Shown here piece after piece: positions 5,117 through 7,235 of a stretch of 7,235 nucleotides of DNA. The stretch's first letter is position 1. Each line of letters opens with the position of its first letter. The notes under the pieces were generated by a model. That model saw only the letters and a program-made list of their open reading frames with translations. It searched no databases and was not told the DNA's origin. The stretch lies in assembly GCA_900555495.1 (NCBI GenBank), contig USLD01000070.1, forward strand, positions 1-7,235, in the 5' to 3' direction. The DNA comes from an uncultured Slackia sp. Its GTDB lineage: Bacteria > Actinomycetota > Coriobacteriia > Coriobacteriales > Eggerthellaceae. The position numbers were made by a program, and so were the translations under genes.

Positions 5117-6085
5117 ATGGCAAAATCGGTGAACGATAGGAAAGTGGCCATCGTCGGATGCGGATTCGTCGGATCGTCTTCGGCATTCGCGCTGATGCAA
5201 AGCGGACTGTTCACCGAGATGGTCTTGATCGACGTCGACCGCGACCGCGCCGAGGGCGAAGCCCTCGATATCAGCCACGGCCTGCCCTTCGCCCGTCCCA
5301 TGAATATCTACGCAGGCGATTACGACGATGCTGCCGACGCCGCGGCCACGGTGATCACGGCCGGCGCCAATCAGAAGCCGGGCGAAACGCGCCTTGACCT
5401 GGTAAAGAAAAACGTCGCCATCTTCAAGACCATCATCCCCGAAATAGCGGCGCGCGATTACCAGGGCATCGTCTTGGTGGTGTCCAACCCCGTCGACGTG
5501 CTCACCTACGCTACCATCAAGCTCTCGGGGCTGCCGCTCGGTCGCGTGCTCGGCTCCGGCACGGTTCTCGACACCGCGCGCTTCAAGTACGCGCTCGGCC
5601 AGCACCTCGGCGTGGACCCGCGCACCGTCCACGCGCGCATCGTCGGCGAGCACGGCGACAGCGAAATCGCCGTCTGGAGCACCGCCAACGTGGGCGGCGT
5701 GCCGATCAATTCCTTCTGCGAGCTGCGCGGATTCTACGACCACGAAGCATCCATGCGCCGCATCGCCGAAGGCGTGAAGAACAGCGCCTACGAAATCATC
5801 GAGAAGAAGAACGCCACGTATTACGGCATCGCCATGACGGTCAGGCGCCTGTGCGAGGCGATCGTTCGAGACGAGAAATCCGTCCTTCCCGTCTCGAACC
5901 TGATGCAGGGCGACTACGGCCTCGACGACGTGGTGCTGAGCATGCCCGCGATCATCGGGCGCGGCGGCATCGAGCAGAAGGTCCCCATCAGCCTGAGCGC
6001 CGAGGAGCAGCGCAAGCTCGAGGAATCGGCCGCAGCCTTGCGCGCCGTGATCGACGAGCTCGACCTGCCCGCCGCGAACGCCTAG
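5117..6085 (+). CDS. ldh: L-lactate dehydrogenase
   Basis: 322 residues. It interconverts pyruvate and L-lactate with NADH/NAD+, regenerating NAD+ in fermentation. The Rossmann motif is VGCGFVGSS (13-21), with D39 ending the second strand, typical of NAD preference. The substrate loop NQKPGETR has Q86 (Q102 in LDH numbering), which marks lactate and not malate dehydrogenase (Arg there), plus R92 (R109). D152 and R155 (LDTAR; D168, R171) and H179 in GEHGD (H195) complete the catalytic set. At the fructose-1,6-bisphosphate site of bacillar enzymes (R173, H188), the equivalents here are K157 and H172. The ATG at 5117 follows AGGAGG (5107-5112) by 4 nt; an in-frame TTG at 5039 is part of the promoter and was rejected. 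The gene is monocistronic, with a strong terminator 4 bp after its stop. Confidence 0.95.
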   Translation: MAKSVNDRKVAIVGCGFVGSSSAFALMQSGLFTEMVLIDVDRDRAEGEALDISHGLPFARPMNIYAGDYDDAADAAATVITAGANQKPGETRLDLVKKNVAIFKTIIPEIAARDYQGIVLVVSNPVDVLTYATIKLSGLPLGRVLGSGTVLDTARFKYALGQHLGVDPRTVHARIVGEHGDSEIAVWSTANVGGVPINSFCELRGFYDHEASMRRIAEGVKNSAYEIIEKKNATYYGIAMTVRRLCEAIVRDEKSVLPVSNLMQGDYGLDDVVLSMPAIIGRGGIEQKVPISLSAEEQRKLEESAAALRAVIDELDLPAANA

Positions 6086-6089
6086 CACG

Positions 6090-6137
6090 ACGAGGGCCCG
6101 CAGCTTCGAACGAAGAATGCGGGCCCTCGTGCATTTT
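6090..6137 (+). terminator. Strong intrinsic terminator of ldh
   Basis: A perfect 13-bp GC-rich stem (6090-6102 with 6118-6130) closes a 15-nt loop that holds an inner 5-bp stem (CTTCG with CGAAG, 6104-6115). TTTT follows at 6134-6137. It begins 4 bp after the ldh stop codon. Confidence 0.9.
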
Positions 6138-6254
6138 CGGAGGGTGCGCGGCATGGAGAGTTTGCGGCGGGGACACCGCCGGCACGACCTGAAGGGTCGC
6201 TGACGCTACCATATCGTTACATCATTGAAATATCTCGTACCGTAGAAAGCCCGT

Positions 6255-7181
6255 ATGAGCCCTCGCAAAGAAAACCTCTCCCTCGATTCAGCCTATTTCG
6301 TCGCGTTCGAAATGACCCACGACGCCCTCAAGCGGGGTCTGAAAGCGGCAAGCGAGCTGAACATCACCCAGTACCGCATGCTCGTCAAACTGGCCGCGGC
6401 GGGCGCGCCCATCGCCCAGTCCGAGCTTTCCGGCATGCTCGGGCTGCGCCCCAACGTGGTCACCCAGGCCGTCAACGCCCTGGAGGAAGCCGGGCTCGCC
6501 AAGCGCGAGGTAGGAAGCGGCGACGGGCGGGCGCGCATGGTCGAGGCGACCGAAGCGGGCATCGCCCATGTAGGCGCCGCCAATGAGTCGATCGTCGCGC
6601 AGCTCTACTCTCTCTTCCCCACCGAAGACGCCGCATGGCGCGCGATTTTGGAAACGTCCATCACGGCGGGTTCGTTCATCGACCCGCCCGTTTCGGAGCG
6701 CGAGACCGCCTGCTATCCGGCTTCGCGCGCGCTCGCTTCGCTCGAACGTTTCCGCTCGGCCATAGAAGCGGGCCTGCGCGATGCCTGCGGCGCTTCGTAC
6801 AACGAATGCCGCGTGATGCAGCGGCTCGCCGAAACGGGACGGCCCATGCGCATCGGAGACATCGCCGCTCAGCTGCAGCTTTCGCCTGTCAACGTGGCCC
6901 GGGCCGCAGACAGACTCGTCGCACGGTCGTGGGTGCGCCGCATGGGAGCCGCCCATGACCGCAAGGCGGTCTTCGTCGAAGTCACCGAAACAGGCTCCGA
7001 GCAGCAGCGCGTCATCGCCCGCACGGTCGACGACCTAGGACGGAAGCTGCTTTGGAAGCATTTGAAGCGGTCGCAGCGCGACGCGATCCGCGCCGTGACC
7101 GATACGGTCATCGAAGGGCTGCGCGAACGCGAACGTCGCAAAGACCTCGCGGCAGCCGAGAACCTGCGGCCGATCGGCTAG
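6255..7181 (+). CDS. Transcriptional regulator with two tandem MarR-type winged-helix domains
   Basis: 308 residues, about twice the usual MarR length (140-180). The first unit has helix-turn-helix 54-84 (ELSGMLGLRPNVVTQAVNALEEAG) and a wing at 88-102 (SGDGRARMVEATEAG). The second has helix-turn-helix 199-229 and a wing at 232-247 (AAHDRKAVFVEVTETG). Residues 37-102 and 182-247 align without a gap, with 19 of 66 identical by my count, including the LxLxP core and the wing D and V-E-x-T-E-x-G. The helical stretch 105-175 joins them. Ordinary MarR proteins dimerise to bind a palindrome; this one could act as a single-chain pseudo-dimer. No membrane segment or metal motif is seen. Translation starts at ATG 6255 with a weak SD (AGAAAG, 5 nt). 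The upstream 6204-6240 is AT-rich but has no convincing promoter. Targets are unknown; ldh just upstream is one candidate, by position only. Confidence 0.85.
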   Translation: MSPRKENLSLDSAYFVAFEMTHDALKRGLKAASELNITQYRMLVKLAAAGAPIAQSELSGMLGLRPNVVTQAVNALEEAGLAKREVGSGDGRARMVEATEAGIAHVGAANESIVAQLYSLFPTEDAAWRAILETSITAGSFIDPPVSERETACYPASRALASLERFRSAIEAGLRDACGASYNECRVMQRLAETGRPMRIGDIAAQLQLSPVNVARAADRLVARSWVRRMGAAHDRKAVFVEVTETGSEQQRVIARTVDDLGRKLLWKHLKRSQRDAIRAVTDTVIEGLRERERRKDLAAAENLRPIG

Positions 7182-7214
7182 ATGAAGCGTCGACCGGCGC
7201 CAAGAAAAAGAGAG

Positions 7215-7235
7215 GGCGGCCCACACGGGACCGCC
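7215..7235. terminator. Terminator hairpin cut by the window end, probably bidirectional
   Basis: GGCGGCCC pairs with GGGACCGCC (one bulged A) around an ACAC loop, starting 33 bp after the regulator stop. On its left flank AAAAAGAGAG (7205-7214) becomes a T-rich tail when read on the minus strand, so it would end a gene arriving from the right. If the sequence beyond the window reads CTCTCTTTTT, the stem is longer and works both ways. Confidence 0.6.

Noticed and set aside
5105..6154. 349-codon minus-strand open frame opposite ldh
   Set aside because: It is a shadow frame running through the ldh terminator and promoter side; the plus strand has a complete catalytic LDH.
6204..6235. MarR-type autoregulatory palindrome before the tandem regulator gene
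   Set aside because: Only the outer ATAT arms of ATAT-N15-ATAT (6211-6233) match well; the inside does not pair, so it is too weak to call.
1..7235. CRISPR array, tRNA, rRNA, insertion sequence or toxin-antitoxin pair
   Set aside because: No regularly spaced repeats, no cloverleaf-like sequence, no transposase motif with terminal repeats, and no small paired ORFs with good start signals were seen.

Overview
The window looks like chromosomal DNA of a high-GC Gram-positive anaerobe. My best guess is Coriobacteriia (Eggerthellaceae-like). This is inferred from overall composition, from Shine-Dalgarno sequences of the AGAAAGGA(G) type before several genes, and from AT-rich sigma-70-like promoters set in GC-rich DNA. 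No sequence search was possible, so the taxon is tentative.

Layout, left to right: the 3' end of an isochorismatase-family cysteine hydrolase (+, 1-281) overlaps tail-to-tail with a short RecG-like/HATPase_c_4 protein (-, 256-1092). That protein has its own good promoter, with repeated half-sites around the promoter and a hairpin over its ribosome binding site. A DUF523 (TudS-like) protein (-, 1252-1719) is divergent from a TM1586-type nitroreductase (+, 1924-2598). The nitroreductase is convergent with an NAD-dependent aldehyde dehydrogenase (-, 2684-4168), whose AT-rich upstream region carries two sets of inverted repeats. Upstream of that lie apt (-, 4421-4954, with its own terminator) and, divergent from apt, L-lactate dehydrogenase (+, 5117-6085), which ends in a strong terminator. 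Last is a 308-residue regulator made of two MarR-type winged helices in tandem (+, 6255-7181), followed by half of what is probably a shared terminator at the window edge.

The genes do not form one pathway. They are mostly single-gene transcription units: purine salvage (apt), fermentative redox balance (ldh, aldehyde dehydrogenase), flavin-dependent reduction (nitroreductase), a possible Fe-S desulfurase, and two regulator-like proteins. No mobile element, CRISPR array, tRNA, rRNA or defence island is visible, and no gap between genes exceeds 300 bases.

The items most worth a second look are the tandem-MarR protein, the HATPase_c_4 protein that lacks its usual AlbA_2 domain together with its elaborate upstream region, and the dyads in front of the aldehyde dehydrogenase gene. 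I see no clear sign of a wholly new system.
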